Notes under the pieces: generated by a model | Databases searched by the model: none | Seen by the model: the letters and a program-made list of their open reading frames with translations, nothing else | Told to the model about the DNA's origin: nothing | Source: a virus | Length of the DNA stretch: 64,000 bases | IMG/VR virus record: IMGVR_UViG_3300025872_000054 | Coordinates: 1-64,000 of that record | Direction: 5' to 3' (one strand) | Shown: piece by piece, positions 14,419 through 25,500 of the stretch | Layout of the letters: each line of letters begins with the position of its first letter | Position numbering within the stretch: the first letter of the stretch is position 1 | Position numbers and translations under genes: made by a program

Positions 14419-17367
14419 TCAACAATCTGCCCTGCCTTCTTGACTTCTGCCTTGTTCATAATTGATTTGGTCTAGGATAGATGAGATTGTTTGTTGGGAA
14501 GACGGAGACAGGCCAGAATTGGGAAGATCAGAATATCTAGATGATAGTGAGTTACCCAAGAGCGAGTCAGGTTCTGGTGGTACTGGGGAATTTATCTTAG
14601 ATTCCAAAGAATCCTTAAGCACTTTATTCTTATCTCGCTTTGTTTTACACTTACCGAATGTAGGCGGAAGTTTTTTAGGTATTAGTCCTAAGACAAAGTC
14701 AGCAAGATCAACTAGATCTTTTGCTGGCTCTAGCTCTTTCCATTCACCGTGAGCAGTCTTTAAAAAGTTATTAGTTATAAATAAAGCTTCTTTTTTAGAT
14801 GCAGAGTTTAATTTAGCAATTTTTGTTATATTTTTAAATACGTTAGTAAGACTGTCTGTTGGAACAACTCCAACCTTGCCCCCTTTCTTTCTATGGTCAA
14901 GTCGCCTTACATAATTATAAGTATCTTTAATAGCTTTGGACGTCTCAATGATACTCAAAAGAGTCTGGGAGAAGAACGATGTGTTACCTACCATTAACTT
15001 GTTAATAAGTCGGTACTGAGCATCTATAAGTTTTCTTTCAATAGACTCTACCTTAGTTATATTATTATCAGTCTGCTTAAATCCTTTCTCAATCGCTTCA
15101 AAAGTATAGGTTAATTCAGACCATAACTCCGGCCAATCAGCATGTTTCGCTCCTTCAATCCTATCAGCCATCTCTGAGAGTCTTTTAACCCCAGTGATAA
15201 GTTGAGTTAAATCCCATTGGTTCCCTCCAGAGTTGCATAAATCTTCGCCTATTTTGGTGGGTATTAGGTCTAAAATATCAGATAGTGGATTATTGTTGTT
15301 ATTAGTAAGATCTCCTTTAGGAGCATATGAACTATGATTAGTTGATACAACGCTTCCACAAGGGTCTAGTAATTTATTACCATCTGAGTCCTCGCCATGT
15401 TTTGTTTTTCTACACTTAGGATCACATGGACACTCTGCTCCTTGACCTCCAAATAATCCCCCTAAACCAGGTATACCTCCCAAGACAGACGCCACTGGGT
15501 TAATGCCCGTCAGAGCAGAAAAAGCACTCAGTCCAATACCAGCTGGTCCTAAGAACGACGTGAATTGCCCTCCTAACCCAACTAACTGAAGTGCAGACGT
15601 AGCCAACTGAGGCACACCTTGCAATCCGCCAAGATTAGGAATACCGGAAAGATTTGCAAAATTAGATGCTAATTGAGCAATTTCACCAAAATCCCCATTA
15701 GAAAGTTTGCCAATAATGTCCCCAGAAACAAGATTAGAAATCCCGTCAATCCCTCCCATCGTAGAAATGATTTGATTAACCGAGTCCGGTAGGGATTGAT
15801 CTAAGGCACCTACAGCACTTCCAATGATATTTTTTATTGAGAGTGGTTGGCCATCAAGGATATCTTTTCCAATGTCCCATACTGGAGAGACAAATTGTGC
15901 TACTTCGGGAGGAAGTTGAGACATTCCGTACATTGTTGCAGCATCTATAGCACCCAATGCCCCTCCGGCCATATAAGCTGAGTACACCCCAGCTACCTGA
16001 GAAGGCAGGTCATTAAATGCTTGGTTGAAAGAAGTCTTACCAATTACCTGCAGAGCACTATCTAGAGAGTTATTTTTAATCCCTTGAGCGAGTATATCGC
16101 CCGCCCCGCCTGCTGCACGAAGGATCTTCTCTAGTTCACTATCAATCTCTCCACCTTTGCTGATTGCTGAAATTATCTTAGAAGTTACCGCCTCAATGGA
16201 TTGATTAGAATTACTGGCAATAACAATCTTCCCAAGATCCCCAAGCATATTAACCCCATTAAACTCTTTTGGTAGAGCTTTTGCGGCTATCATTGCTTTT
16301 TTAAGTGCTGGATCAGATGCCACTGGGGCAACTTGACTTCCTGCTTCTTTTAAAACTTTTTCTTTTGCATTACCAACTATATTCTGAGAAGAAGGTGATG
16401 CATTTTGCTTAAGAGCCTCTATTGGTTTTTTAGATGCTAAAAAATCTTTTCTCTTTGGCGGTGGGTCTTTAGGATAAAATTGAATTGGTTTTCTTGATCC
16501 AGAACTCACCCACTTCATCTGCTTTTGATATCTCACGCAGATGGCAAGTTCAGAATCCAATCCCGTATCAACAACCACTTCCATCCCATGGTTCTTTTCA
16601 GTGCAGTCTGGAAGTGTAGTACGAAATACAACCGGAGGAGATGATAGTGGCGCCCATGAAAAGTCTCCGTTTTCATCCCTTCGACAGGTTAACATTGTCG
16701 ATCTAAATTTTCTATCCTCAGTAAATTCCCTCACATCGCCCTCTAGTGCCTTGGAGCATTTTGGCATTCCAGATTGTTTAGAGAGGTTAGTAGTTACAGG
16801 CGATTCTACGACTCCAGGGTCAAAACCTTTCTCTACGATCTTTCCATTGGTAATAGATTTCCAAGAGTAGATGGGGTCTCCGCCTTCTTGGGTATTGTTA
16901 CGGCGAAGGCAAATAACTACATCTTGACTTACCTCATTCTCGAGTAGATAGATCCGCCCGGCGTTATCCTCATTGCACTTCATCCCTGGATCAGAAGAGG
17001 CATTACCTGCCTCCATCTGCTCACCGAGTATCGTGAGTTGGATCGGGGTACCTACCCCAGTACCACGTGGATCTTTGTTAAAAATCTGACTAACAAAAGC
17101 ATCATTGGTATTTCCACCCGCCTTAGAAATAAGACAAGGGGCCCCAATATATTGTGAACTTAATTGACCTTTATGGCTTCCTTGGACGTACATCCAATCT
17201 GAAGTCATACCTGCATAGAGTGCCTTTACTCTCCCTAACCGCTTAGGGTCGGAAACAGAAACAATAGTCCCTATTTCATTAAAGGGATCACCGAAAGGCC
17301 CTCCTATAGCTTCTAAACTACGCGTAGCGAGTTCTTTAAGTCCTTGAAATTCGTCAAAAAATCCCAT
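14419..17367 (-). CDS. baseplate spike/assembly-like protein with N-terminal OB fold
   Basis: A 982-residue protein. Residues about 28-110 (EIGTIVSVSDPKRLGRVKAL, then GAPCLISKAGG, DAFVSQIF) match the OB-fold region of gpV/gp5/VgrG-like baseplate spike proteins. The centre (about 330-660) is rich in Gly, Ala, Ile and Leu and looks like membrane-active or amphipathic helices, followed by a Cys cluster CPCDPKC near 660. The C-terminal 250 residues are helical and charged. It is the first gene after the tail-protein-I-like gene in the same operon. A hub or spike role is likely for the N-terminus; the unusual central region has no clear parallel that I know. Confidence 0.65.
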   Translation of the reverse strand: MGFFDEFQGLKELATRSLEAIGGPFGDPFNEIGTIVSVSDPKRLGRVKALYAGMTSDWMYVQGSHKGQLSSQYIGAPCLISKAGGNTNDAFVSQIFNKDPRGTGVGTPIQLTILGEQMEAGNASSDPGMKCNEDNAGRIYLLENEVSQDVVICLRRNNTQEGGDPIYSWKSITNGKIVEKGFDPGVVESPVTTNLSKQSGMPKCSKALEGDVREFTEDRKFRSTMLTCRRDENGDFSWAPLSSPPVVFRTTLPDCTEKNHGMEVVVDTGLDSELAICVRYQKQMKWVSSGSRKPIQFYPKDPPPKRKDFLASKKPIEALKQNASPSSQNIVGNAKEKVLKEAGSQVAPVASDPALKKAMIAAKALPKEFNGVNMLGDLGKIVIASNSNQSIEAVTSKIISAISKGGEIDSELEKILRAAGGAGDILAQGIKNNSLDSALQVIGKTSFNQAFNDLPSQVAGVYSAYMAGGALGAIDAATMYGMSQLPPEVAQFVSPVWDIGKDILDGQPLSIKNIIGSAVGALDQSLPDSVNQIISTMGGIDGISNLVSGDIIGKLSNGDFGEIAQLASNFANLSGIPNLGGLQGVPQLATSALQLVGLGGQFTSFLGPAGIGLSAFSALTGINPVASVLGGIPGLGGLFGGQGAECPCDPKCRKTKHGEDSDGNKLLDPCGSVVSTNHSSYAPKGDLTNNNNNPLSDILDLIPTKIGEDLCNSGGNQWDLTQLITGVKRLSEMADRIEGAKHADWPELWSELTYTFEAIEKGFKQTDNNITKVESIERKLIDAQYRLINKLMVGNTSFFSQTLLSIIETSKAIKDTYNYVRRLDHRKKGGKVGVVPTDSLTNVFKNITKIAKLNSASKKEALFITNNFLKTAHGEWKELEPAKDLVDLADFVLGLIPKKLPPTFGKCKTKRDKNKVLKDSLESKINSPVPPEPDSLLGNSLSSRYSDLPNSGLSPSSQQTISSILDQINYEQGRSQEGRADC

Positions 17368-17370
17368 CCA

Positions 17371-19524
17371 TCATTCCTCTATGATTATTTCCGGCTCAAA
17401 GAAACCATCACCTACTGCCCAAAGATCCGCTGATAAATAAGCATATTGAGTGCGTTTATTTAGATTATCAGGAAGCCAGTTTTTGGCAATGTAATTTACA
17501 CGGTCCCATGACTTCCCGCCTCTATTGTAATAATAAGGAACTCTAAAGAATACATTTCTACTATCCTCTTGAGTAGTTACTCTTGAAACTCCTGCCACTA
17601 TCTGATTAGTAAAGTTATTAATTCCCAAATCTGACTCTCCACCCACTTGGAGAATATCATGCTTATATGGCCAGAGAGGAGGAGCTTCCGTCTCAACATC
17701 TCTTAGACCATTTCTTGGATTTGTTATTAACACTTTATATTCTCCTTCAGAGTCGTTGGAGCCGTTTGCGATGCCTGATATCTCTACCTCTTGCGGTATA
17801 TGAGACTTTAAATCAAAAACAGAAGAAAGGAATGCAAAAGACAGTAAACTACCTTTCGCCTCCATTAGACCATTCCATTTACCATCGTAAACTTTTAAGT
17901 TATTTGTTGGAATGAGACTAAGTAATTTTGTATTAGTATCATAAACTTTTCCTTTGTAGTTATATCTATTAGGTGTAAAAGTTTGAGATATTGAATTATA
18001 CTCAATAGTATTAATTTCATTAAGACAGATTTTAAGACTATTATCTTCTGATGGTTCGGAAGTCCAAATAGAGTTTGTTGTAAAAGGAAATTGACTAAGT
18101 GCCTCGCCCTTAGGAGTTTTTACTTCCCCTACGCCAGGGACCGACACAGTTTTTTCTCTGTCAAACCAACCAAAAGCATTTTTAATAAGTGCTACTTTGA
18201 TTTTTCTTTCCCATCTTGTATCCCAAAGATCCCCTGTGAGTCCTACGTGCTGAGCAAGCCAATCAAGGACTAATGGCGAGCAGGTTTCTAGATCTAAGTA
18301 ATCTTGATAGAATGATGAAATCTGGTCTTTTTTCTTGGAGAGAAAATCATCGACTCCGCTAGTTAACCACTGAGATGGTGACTCCGAATCAGAAAATAAT
18401 GTATCCGAGCGATATGCTTCTGAGATACCAGGCAGTCTTGAGTATACTGGACGTGCAATAGATGTCTTTTGATAATCTAGTTGTCCTCTCTTTAATGAAC
18501 TATTTGTTACTTGAAGAATATTATTAAAAAGATCTTTTACTCTATCATAGACTACCGATATAAACTTGAAATTAGTATGAATTCTCGCTTCTCTATATAG
18601 CCATTCATCCTCGATAATATTGGAGCACTGCTCAAACCATAATTGAGGTAGTGATGAGAAAAGAGATAGTACCTGATCCTTGATTTCTACCCTTACTCCA
18701 TCCTCATGTAAAACGCCGGAGATGAATCCTTGGGTTTTTTGTGGATAAACTGATATAATAAAAGATGAAATAAATCTATCTTTTCTATTCTCTAGGCCTA
18801 TAAGATTTGTTTTGGGAGGATTGCTTACTACAGTTAGTCTTTCATCAATGACTTTTATCGCAGTATCAATAAAATCCTCTGAGAAATAATATTTTGGTGG
18901 AAGATATATCTTTGTATATTTAGATGCTGGGGACGTAATGTCGAGAGTTACTACCTCAGAATTATTGAATCCTGCCGCTTTGCCACGGAGTATAGTATTC
19001 AATGAGATTTCTTCGGTGCCATTTTTATAATAGATTACTGGAAGTCCAGAGTTGTAAGTATTGAAAGACTCATATTTCCACTTCTTGTTTCTAACATAAG
19101 AGAGTTTGCCAATAAGGCATTTTCCAGGATTACAAAGATCATCAGTCCCTTCTCCTTCCTTACAGGTAAGTCCATCTCTGGAGCAACTTTCCATGCCTAC
19201 GCGTCCGATCCCGCCAAGAGAATGGCCATGGGCATAGATCGGAAATCCACCGATATCGCCATCCTCAGATGTGACTTCAATATCAGAATACGTATGTCCT
19301 ATATTTTTATATATAAATCCATTCAGATCTAAGTTATCTTTCTGTACTTCAATAACCTGATCTCTGGGGGTATTTATGTCTCTTGATTCAAAGACAATCT
19401 TCCCAAGTTTATGAGCAAAGATTTTTTGCCTTTTAGTCCTATCAAACTCCAGGATAATATGACCTGAAGAAAGAGAAGGATTTCTTCTTTTCGACTTTAT
19501 ACTATCCCAAGTTGTTAGGTTCAT
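17371..19524 (-). CDS. tail protein I-like baseplate wedge protein
   Basis: A 717-residue protein. CSPLVLDWLAQHVGLTGDLWDTRW near residues 415-438 followed by helical KIKVALIKNAFGWFD matches the core of P2 gpI-type tail proteins, which sit next to gpJ-type wedge proteins. The long N-terminal and C-terminal parts are extra. The gene overlaps the baseplate J-like gene by four bases, and the J-I order is the one found in P2-like and many contractile tails, which supports the call. Confidence 0.7.
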   Translation of the reverse strand: MNLTTWDSIKSKRRNPSLSSGHIILEFDRTKRQKIFAHKLGKIVFESRDINTPRDQVIEVQKDNLDLNGFIYKNIGHTYSDIEVTSEDGDIGGFPIYAHGHSLGGIGRVGMESCSRDGLTCKEGEGTDDLCNPGKCLIGKLSYVRNKKWKYESFNTYNSGLPVIYYKNGTEEISLNTILRGKAAGFNNSEVVTLDITSPASKYTKIYLPPKYYFSEDFIDTAIKVIDERLTVVSNPPKTNLIGLENRKDRFISSFIISVYPQKTQGFISGVLHEDGVRVEIKDQVLSLFSSLPQLWFEQCSNIIEDEWLYREARIHTNFKFISVVYDRVKDLFNNILQVTNSSLKRGQLDYQKTSIARPVYSRLPGISEAYRSDTLFSDSESPSQWLTSGVDDFLSKKKDQISSFYQDYLDLETCSPLVLDWLAQHVGLTGDLWDTRWERKIKVALIKNAFGWFDREKTVSVPGVGEVKTPKGEALSQFPFTTNSIWTSEPSEDNSLKICLNEINTIEYNSISQTFTPNRYNYKGKVYDTNTKLLSLIPTNNLKVYDGKWNGLMEAKGSLLSFAFLSSVFDLKSHIPQEVEISGIANGSNDSEGEYKVLITNPRNGLRDVETEAPPLWPYKHDILQVGGESDLGINNFTNQIVAGVSRVTTQEDSRNVFFRVPYYYNRGGKSWDRVNYIAKNWLPDNLNKRTQYAYLSADLWAVGDGFFEPEIIIEE

Positions 19525-20810
19525 AGCAAGTATAGATCAGTATAAGTATAGGTTAAGGGGCTAAAATCGTTTATTGAAGTAAAAGTAACTTGGGCGTTAT
19601 ATAATTTATAAGAAACAATCCCAGAAGGAGCAGAGAAAATCTGATTATCTGAGTTGATAACATCGATGTAATTATAATTACACTTACTCAGTACCTCATC
19701 CTCCTCTCCACTAAACCCTGCGCAAAGTCCCTCTAGATTTGCGCTATCCTTGATCATGAGTTTCATATCCAAGGTATTAACAGATTTTACGTATGAGTAC
19801 TCATATATCTTCCTTAGTAAATCTTGGTAGGAAAGGTTTGATCCAAGTGGTAGGTTAATTGGATTAATATACTCTTGCATTATCCCGAGGATCTGACTTG
19901 CTCTTAAGTCTATATTTCCGGCGATCTCGGCGGGGTCATAATATACTTCAATAACTAAGTCTATTGGAACTATTTCTGGGGTAATGATTGAAACATTAGT
20001 ACCCAATGTAACTCTATTTCTAATAGATTCAATTACATATTGCAATGTTGTATCAGAAAGCGGGTTACCATTCTCATCCCCCATGCAGATAACTATGTTC
20101 CCAGAAAGTACTGAAGATAACTGGTATCTTTCCTCATAGGTTAATACTTTTACCAACGAGGCTTCTGGGGCAAGAATAGTAACCTCATTTTTAAAGTCAG
20201 TCGCAGTAGTTAAATTTCTTCTGCTCAATACCTCAAAAGCTCTTTGCTTCATCGAATTAATGGACTCAAGATCTTTTCCGCCTGCCGCGGAATCATTATT
20301 TCTTAAGGACTCAAGTCCGACAAAAGCACGTTCGATTTTATTAATTTCACCTTCACCAACATTATATATCGATCCCCATTTACTTGAGCGGCAAATAATA
20401 GTTTTTGAATCTTCTGATTCTAGAATTCTTACTTCTTTTAAGAGTTCATATTCAAGGCCACTATTTGAATAAACTTTTGTTCCTTGCGGGATGATAACTA
20501 CTTTACTATACCCAGGTACTTTGTAAAATGTTATATCCACTAGAGCCTTAGCCCCGATTCTTCTTTGAATACCGAGTTGTCTTAACCACTGCAGACTAAA
20601 AGCCTCTGGAAGATTGTTCAGATAATAAAGTAGCTCTGATTGAGCAAATGCCTGACCCTCACTAATCGCTGCAAGAGGAGAAGCTGGAGTAAAATCATTT
20701 AACTCCCCACCCGACTCCAAACTGATCCTCGTCTGAATAGCACGGACTAAAGCCGCTGTATTACGACTATCTAACTGTAATGGGAGAATTGGTCCGTAAA
20801 TGTTTGACAT
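19521..20810 (-). CDS. baseplate J/gp6-like wedge protein
   Basis: A 429-residue protein with the baseplate J pattern: ASPLAAISEGQAFAQSELLYYLN at residues 42-64, RRIGAKALVDITFY, then PQGTKVYSNSGLEYEL, and a later NLTTATDFKNEVT segment near 199. Length is typical of this family. Wedge proteins of this type form the ring of contractile-tail baseplates. It overlaps the tail-I-like gene by four bases and the 20810-21868 gene by one base, so the three are translated together. Confidence 0.88.
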   Translation of the reverse strand: MSNIYGPILPLQLDSRNTAALVRAIQTRISLESGGELNDFTPASPLAAISEGQAFAQSELLYYLNNLPEAFSLQWLRQLGIQRRIGAKALVDITFYKVPGYSKVVIIPQGTKVYSNSGLEYELLKEVRILESEDSKTIICRSSKWGSIYNVGEGEINKIERAFVGLESLRNNDSAAGGKDLESINSMKQRAFEVLSRRNLTTATDFKNEVTILAPEASLVKVLTYEERYQLSSVLSGNIVICMGDENGNPLSDTTLQYVIESIRNRVTLGTNVSIITPEIVPIDLVIEVYYDPAEIAGNIDLRASQILGIMQEYINPINLPLGSNLSYQDLLRKIYEYSYVKSVNTLDMKLMIKDSANLEGLCAGFSGEEDEVLSKCNYNYIDVINSDNQIFSAPSGIVSYKLYNAQVTFTSINDFSPLTYTYTDLYLL

Positions 20811-21868
20811 TAGAATGTATTGGAGAATTTGCGAGAAGACATAGGAACTCCATCTTCCTTATCTGCATTAAGGATCTTGGGTAAAGACCCGGTATCAAAG
20901 TAGTCCCCATTTGACATAGTAGCAGGATCGTATGTCAATAGGTTATTAATTCTGGGGCCAATGAGACTGATTTCGTAAATATCTCTGTCCGCTTTGTTCA
21001 GACCTGGAATATTACCAAGTTGTCCCAAGACAGACGCCGCGTTCCATACGTCAGAATCAGTAAGTACTGAAGATATTGCTGATGGTATATCTCTTAATGA
21101 CTCCGCTCCTGAAGGGTTAAATATAGTCTCAAGAGAAATCCCCGAAGGATAACCAACATACCCGTCAAAAATAGAGTCTTTGAACGAAGCAGGGACCGAT
21201 GATGCCCCTTCAAATCCTGGATAAGCAATATCGGAGTAGTAACTCTGTGGGGTTAGATAACCTGACGTAAAAGAAATCCCTTTGAAATCTTTATCAAGAT
21301 CAGTGGTTTCAAGTAAAGGTACAGTAGTATTTTTAGGCGGTACACTTACTTTAGTATGTGGATTATTCCCTGCTACTGAGGCGATAAAATTAATATCTTG
21401 TCCAAAGACAGGATCTAAGGTTATATCAGAGATGATTTTTTTCGCTAAAGAATTAATATCTCCATAACCTGGGAAAGAATACTCCAAGGAGTTTACCAAG
21501 TAATCCTTCATACCATTACCATATTCAGATAAAGAATCCATTTCTGAATATAGGTCTTTAGGCAAAGAAGATCTAACTTTATTTTCCCATCCTGCCCCTA
21601 GTTTCTCATCGACATAATCAGCAAAAAGTTCATTATCGTCGTACTCTTGTAAAAGAGTATCAATCATTACGTCGATAAAGTACTCCTCAGAACCTAAAAA
21701 GTTTTGGAAAAAATCCGATGGAAGTTGGGGATCGAAAACCTGAGTAGGAGAGTTTGCTATGATCTGATTTTGAACTTCTCTGAATGAATCTACACTGCCG
21801 TAGGCAACTGAGGCTAACCCACTCAGTGTGCTAAATTCATCAGTAATATACCCTACTTTCAAGGTCAA
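20810..21868 (-). CDS. putative baseplate protein
   Basis: A 352-residue protein of unrecognised family with many Asp, Ser and Pro residues. No ATG suits the start: TTG at 21868 or TTG two codons later are the candidates. It is the first gene of the minus-strand baseplate operon and overlaps the baseplate J-like gene by one base. GTTTAAA on the minus strand 20 bases upstream is a variant of the late box. The baseplate role is inferred only from operon position. Confidence 0.65.
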   Translation of the reverse strand: MTLKVGYITDEFSTLSGLASVAYGSVDSFREVQNQIIANSPTQVFDPQLPSDFFQNFLGSEEYFIDVMIDTLLQEYDDNELFADYVDEKLGAGWENKVRSSLPKDLYSEMDSLSEYGNGMKDYLVNSLEYSFPGYGDINSLAKKIISDITLDPVFGQDINFIASVAGNNPHTKVSVPPKNTTVPLLETTDLDKDFKGISFTSGYLTPQSYYSDIAYPGFEGASSVPASFKDSIFDGYVGYPSGISLETIFNPSGAESLRDIPSAISSVLTDSDVWNAASVLGQLGNIPGLNKADRDIYEISLIGPRINNLLTYDPATMSNGDYFDTGSLPKILNADKEDGVPMSSRKFSNTF

Positions 21869-21888
21869 AACTCTTTGCTCTATTAGAA

Positions 21889-21895
21889 TTTAAAC
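21889..21895 (-). promoter_or_regulatory. GTTTAAA(T) box, variant late promoter
   Basis: On the minus strand GTTTAAAT is followed by TCTAATA, 20 bases before the TTG start at 21868. It is back to back with the plus-strand variant GTTAAAG at 21908, forming a divergent promoter region. Confidence 0.4.
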
Positions 21896-21907
21896 GATAG
21901 TAAGTAG

Positions 21908-21914
21908 GTTAAAG
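21908..21914 (+). promoter_or_regulatory. GTTAAAG box, variant late promoter
   Basis: GTTAAAG ends 25 bases before the ATG at 21940, within the range seen for TTTAAAG boxes. Confidence 0.4.
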
Positions 21915-21939
21915 ATTATCAGACAAACCTGTATTGTTG

Positions 21940-22491
21940 ATGGCTGAAGCAACGTTCCAACAACTAACTACTCTCCTTCCAGGAGAAGAACCATTTATCG
22001 GTGACCTTGAAGAAGGCGAAGTATGTATCAATGTTGCTGACGGTAGGATGTGGGCAGGAGACTCTATTAGTACTCCTGTTGAGTTGGGCGGGGCGGTTAA
22101 AAACCATCCTATTGGTCAACTTTTAACTTCAAATTATTTGGAGGTTGATGTATCATCCCCAGATAATTTACCCATCGCAAATACAAATCCGTTGGACATC
22201 CCCGCTGGGTATTACAGAGAGCAAAGAATACTACTCAGATTCCCAGAAGTTCCATTAGATGACTTCTCTACTTATTTTGACTATCCAGTTGATTGGGGCA
22301 GTGAGGTTAGTTGGAAAACTTATTCCTCAGCATTTACCTGGGGAGGAGGAGATGAGATCTTAAATCCAATGGCTAATAATCCTGTTGATTTTTACAAAGC
22401 CCAAGGAAGAATAATCTTGGTAGAACTGAGTTCTTTCGGTCCAAACTCTTATTGGATGGGAAGAGTTCTCTGGGTTAACTCTAATTCTTAA
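21940..22491 (+). CDS. fibre-associated virion protein
   Basis: Start chosen at the ATG of MAEATFQQL rather than the TTG two codons earlier. 183 residues. The segment GDLEEGEVCINVADGRMWAGD at about 19-39 is the N-terminal pattern of many phage fibre and tail-display proteins, where the protein attaches to the virion. The rest is a beta-rich domain that I cannot name. It immediately precedes the S74 fibre gene and shares its transcription unit. Confidence 0.7.
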   Translation: MAEATFQQLTTLLPGEEPFIGDLEEGEVCINVADGRMWAGDSISTPVELGGAVKNHPIGQLLTSNYLEVDVSSPDNLPIANTNPLDIPAGYYREQRILLRFPEVPLDDFSTYFDYPVDWGSEVSWKTYSSAFTWGGGDEILNPMANNPVDFYKAQGRIILVELSSFGPNSYWMGRVLWVNSNS

Positions 22492-22506
22492 TTTATACCC
22501 TCGATC

Positions 22507-25500
22507 ATGCTAGATAAAATTCAGTTCCAGAATGGAACGATCGTAACTAAAGAATACCTCAATGAAACCCAGAAGGGCACGAGCTTTTCTGCTGAAACTT
22601 CCCGTTCAAATTTTTATTCCGAGCCGACCAATTCCGAGCATGCTGAATGGGCAATTGGTCAAAGGGACTCACTTAAGGATTGGGAAGTAGCCGATCCTAG
22701 AGAAGATAATGAAACTGCCATCGGCCGTCTTGCTCATGATGGTATTGTCTTAAAGTCTTACGATCCTGTTACTGGTGCTAAGGTATGGGGTCCTCCAACC
22801 TTGATAGAGACTTCTGTGGGCAGTGGAGTCTACGGAGTCTGGGTCGAGGCCGGTAGTATTGTTTTATCGGATGGCCTTCCTATCTCTTGGAGCGTACAAT
22901 TTGTACAATTAGTAAGTGGGCTAACTACTAACTACCTGTATATTTCAGAAGAAGAGGCAAGAAAAAATATTGAAGATGGAGAATCAGTAAAAATCTCTAT
23001 CGGCTCAAACTTGCCGTCAGTTTCTAATCCCCATATTCCCCTAGCAAAATTAGTCTTAAACGCAGATGGAACTTCGTTAGCCACTAATGAAGATGGAGAC
23101 TATGTGGGGGCTGGATACACCGACCTTCGCCCTTCTCTTTACATCGGTAATCTAAATACATATCCTAAGATTCTTAGAAATACTGAGATTAAAGAAGACT
23201 CATACATTGCAAAGAGTTGGGAAAGAGTTATTGCTGATACCTCCAACGGTTCGTTGATTGTCTCCCTACCATCTTCCCCTACAGATTCCGACCGCATTGC
23301 TATCGTTGATATCTCTGGTACGTTTGATAGGTACCCAGTAGTAATTCGCCCTGGAGATGGGACGAAGATCAATGGTTCTATTGATGATTGGATCGTAAAT
23401 ATTAGAGACTCACACCTAGAACTCTTCTATCATGACGCAACATCGGAGTGGAAGTTTGAGGAGACCCCCGGTGGTGATTGTAACCCCGTCCTTGGAACAT
23501 TCTTGAGTTGTGGTGGTAAAGAATTTATCGGTCAAAGACTAGCCACTGAATGCCCAGATGGTCAAGTAGTTCCTGTAACTTTCCCGAATACGCCCGATGG
23601 TATATATCGTTATGAGGCATCTACTCAAAAATGCTATAAAGAGTACTATGAAAAAGTAGCTATTTATGCAAATGGGGAAGGTGGACTCATCCCAATTAAT
23701 GATGCTCCTAGGTGTTTAAAAGATACCTCTGGAGTGGTTACTGCAGCTACAGTAAAAAATATCATTTATGTAGATCCGGCTACAGGTGAAGATTCCCTTT
23801 CAAATAATGGGTTTGATTCAAATAAACCGTTTAGATCTATCGAAAGAGCACTTATCGAAGCCGTAAGAGAAAGTCGTAGAGCTGGTCAATATAACGATCG
23901 TTATGACCGCGTGATGATCGAGTTAGCTCCAGGTGATTATTACGTTGATAACTCACCTGGTACTAGCAGCGTTCCAGCACTCTCCACTGGAAGTAACTAC
24001 GTCCAGAGAGTGGACACAGGATTTGAAGTATTACAATCTTCAAAAGAAGATCGAGCGTTAAAAATTCAAATCGATTCACTGAACGCCACTAGTACTCAGC
24101 CACCAAATGCTATTAACTTAGGAAGAATTATTTATTCTGAGAGTGGCGGTGTTGGAAACATCGTAAAAATAGAAAAAACTGACTTTAATTCTTCTATCTG
24201 GAGTATTACTCTGGAATATGTTAGTGGTTCTTTCTTGGTTAATGATAAGATTTATTATGATAATCTTTCAATTATCAACCCATCGAGTGGCGGTTTAATC
24301 GTACCTAGAGGTATTTCCATTGACGGAGTCGATCTACGTAAAGTTCGGGTTAGACCCATGTATGTGCCCGAACTTACTCCAACTACTACTGAGCCTCAAA
24401 GAAAGAAAACTGCTATATTTAAAGTAACTGGCGGTACATACATCTCCCTACTCACATTTACTGATAACCCTCAGTATGCTCGTTCTCATAACACTGTAGT
24501 TTCAGTAACTTTTGCGTCTGAGGCCGAAATTAAAGGGTCAGGTGATGAAGTATCTTACTATACGAAATTAAATTCTCTATTTAATACTCTAGATGGCTGG
24601 GGAGGTCAAGGACTTGAAGCTCTTAATGCTGAGACTACTATCGTTGCTCCAATACCTCAAAGCAAAAATCTTAGACAAACTGACGAAGAAGAAAACCAAA
24701 CAGGACTACCTTTCTCTGACTCTAGAGATAATTCTCCAGTTTCCTACCCTGGTCCAACTAAACTATATAGAGATGATTCTTCCTCTTCAAGACCATTTGA
24801 CTTACCAGATATTAACTCCACCAGATCTTCATCTCCTTACGTATTCAACTGTTCTGTAAGATCTATCTTTGGACTTAGCGGAATGTGGGCTGATGGGGCC
24901 CTAGTTTCCGGCTTCAAGTCGATGGTAACTGCCAACTTTACTCAAGTTTCATTACAAACAGATCCTAATTGCTACAATGAGGAGGCATATTACCTAGATC
25001 CTCCTACAAACAAACAAACTGGTTCTGGTAAAACTTATAGAGTAAGCCCCAATGATACTTTTAAATATCGCCACTGGGGATTCAGAGGAAGTAATGATGC
25101 TACTATCCAAATAGTATCTTGCTTTGTAATCGGTAATGCTGATCACTTTATTGCAGATAGTGGAGCTGACCTTTCAATTACAAACTCCTGCTCAGACTTT
25201 GGTGATGTTTCTTTAAGAGGTATCGGATATAAGGATAAATCCTTTAGCCAAGATGAAGGTGTCTCTGGGGTAGGTGATTATAGAGGGACCAGACTATTAG
25301 AAATTATCCCCCCTCTACCATTAAAGTATGCCTGTAAGAAGGACCAAGAGACAGACCCGGTATTAAATAATTGTTTCGCTGACCGTCCTGCTACTATAGT
25401 TGATACGGAAATTAACACCGGATTAATTATTAATTATGGTAGAACTAAGAAATGGGTCGAAGAAAATGCAGTAGGGTTTAAAGCACCGGCAGAAATTAGA

